From Prolixibacteraceae bacterium (lineage in GTDB: Bacteria; Bacteroidota; Bacteroidia; Bacteroidales; Prolixibacteraceae): DNA of 64,000 nucleotides. Location of the stretch: assembly GCA_019163175.1 (NCBI GenBank), contig JAFLKN010000033.1, positions 30,722 to 94,721 of the forward strand. Direction: 5' to 3'. Shown piece after piece: positions 63,491 through 64,000 of the stretch. Below the pieces are notes generated by a model. It saw only the letters and a list, made by a program, of their open reading frames with translations. It was not told where the DNA came from and did not search any database. Numbering within the stretch: position 1 is the stretch's first letter; every line of letters starts with the position of its first letter. Made by a program: the position numbers and the translations under genes.

Positions 63491-63668
63491 TGATATTTTT
63501 AACGGCTCTCCATATGTCTGTTTTTAGCTCATTAATTCCAGATTTTGAACCTCAAATAGCCAGATTTTGAGCTACAAAAAGTTTATTTTCTGCACAATTG
63601 GGAATCTGCCAATTTGTAAAATCGCTATATTTATTCAGTAAAATGTAATCTTCAACATTGGACTAGCG

Positions 63669-64000
63669 ATGAAATTGTCAGATTTTGGATATAACGAAAC
63701 CCTTGAGAAGTTCAGGATTGAGAACAATCTCCTTAGTTTTGAGGTTGGCCGTGTGATAACCGAACACAAGGAGCGGTACATGGTGTGGACTGAAAAAGGC
63801 GAATTGGAAGCGGAGATAACCGGGAATATGCGCTTTACGGCAAAAAGCCGGGAGGATTTTCCCGCTGTTGGCGACTGGGTTTCCCTGATCATTTATGATG
63901 GTGACTCGGCAATTATTCATGATATTCTTCCCCGCTTTTCGGTGATTAAAAGGCAGGCCATTGGCCAGTTTGGCGAGGTGCAGATTATTGCAACAAACAT
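63669..64000 (+). CDS. rsgA: Ribosome small-subunit-dependent GTPase A, 5' part
   Basis: From the ATG at 63669 the frame is open to the window edge (110 codons). The visible N-terminus contains the OB-fold typical of RsgA (GRVITEHKERYMVW, RFTAKSREDFPAVGDWV, IIHDILPRFSVIKRQA, then the start of the GTPase domain QIIATN). RsgA helps 30S maturation. The GTPase motifs and zinc domain lie beyond the window. Confidence 0.9.
   Translation, partial: MKLSDFGYNETLEKFRIENNLLSFEVGRVITEHKERYMVWTEKGELEAEITGNMRFTAKSREDFPAVGDWVSLIIYDGDSAIIHDILPRFSVIKRQAIGQFGEVQIIATN

Overview
The window is a chromosomal segment of a Bacteroidota bacterium, most likely an environmental member of the Marinilabiliales/Prolixibacteraceae type. 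Supporting this are a TonB-dependent receptor with a carboxypeptidase-like N-terminal domain, an S46 dipeptidyl-peptidase, an HU-CCDC81/SPOR protein, a GldA-type ABC ATPase, a long-form IspG, a 1145-residue IleRS, and many promoters of the Bacteroidota type (TTG, about 20 nt, TAnnTTTG). No phage, insertion sequence or CRISPR array was seen. Apart from gene-poor stretches and a few degraded-looking pieces it reads as ordinary core chromosome with several metabolically informative operons.

Layout. 1-5.2 kb (minus): a TonB receptor, a beta-helix lipoprotein and a beta-propeller phytase that runs off the left edge, probably one phosphate-scavenging operon. 5.2-7.1 kb (minus): a glycosyltransferase and an LpxH-like metallophosphoesterase. 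7.4-11.8 kb (plus): a small secreted protein, then phoU-phoB-phoR. Three promoters here (TonB receptor, small secreted protein, phoU) carry the same four-step ladder of (T/G)TAA(T/C)-like repeats every 11 bp, and in two of them the ladder ends exactly 8 nt before a perfect TAnnTTTG. This looks like the local Pho box. 12-15.7 kb: glgA-glgC and a DUF6263-like secreted protein. 15.8-23.8 kb (minus): a methionine block of metF, metH, a UPF0280 protein, a NIL-ferredoxin and a DUF39 homocysteine-biosynthesis protein, the last three behind a SAM-I-type riboswitch. 24-28.6 kb (plus): a GH106-like lipoprotein, cysS and an HU/SPOR protein. 28.8-31.3 kb (minus): mtnA, a class II aldolase and mtnP, overlapping by 4 nt each. 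31.4-44.5 kb: a HAD phosphatase, ispG, a GldA-like ATPase, metK, a two-component pair, ileS, a DksA-like protein, lspA and a CAT-anticodon tRNA. 44.6-50.5 kb: a TPR histidine kinase and two unrecognised lipoproteins. 50.6-62 kb: the S46 peptidase, a flavocytochrome c sulfide dehydrogenase pair (fccA-fccB), rfbB, a secreted amidase, a PepSY membrane protein and the System II cytochrome c assembly genes resB-ccsA. 62-64 kb: another unrecognised lipoprotein and the start of rsgA.

How the genes fit together. Two themes stand out. The first is phosphate starvation: regulator genes, a putative Pho-box regulon and phytase uptake genes lie within 12 kb. The second is sulfur and methionine: sulfide is probably both fixed (DUF39/NIL-Fd/UPF0280 to homocysteine, then MetH with MetF to methionine, MetK to SAM, and an Mtn operon for the methylthioadenosine by-product) and oxidised (FccAB, whose haem attachment needs ResB/CcsA). 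Three copies of a 67-91 bp palindromic repeat sit in the methionine operon and on both sides of the PepSY gene.
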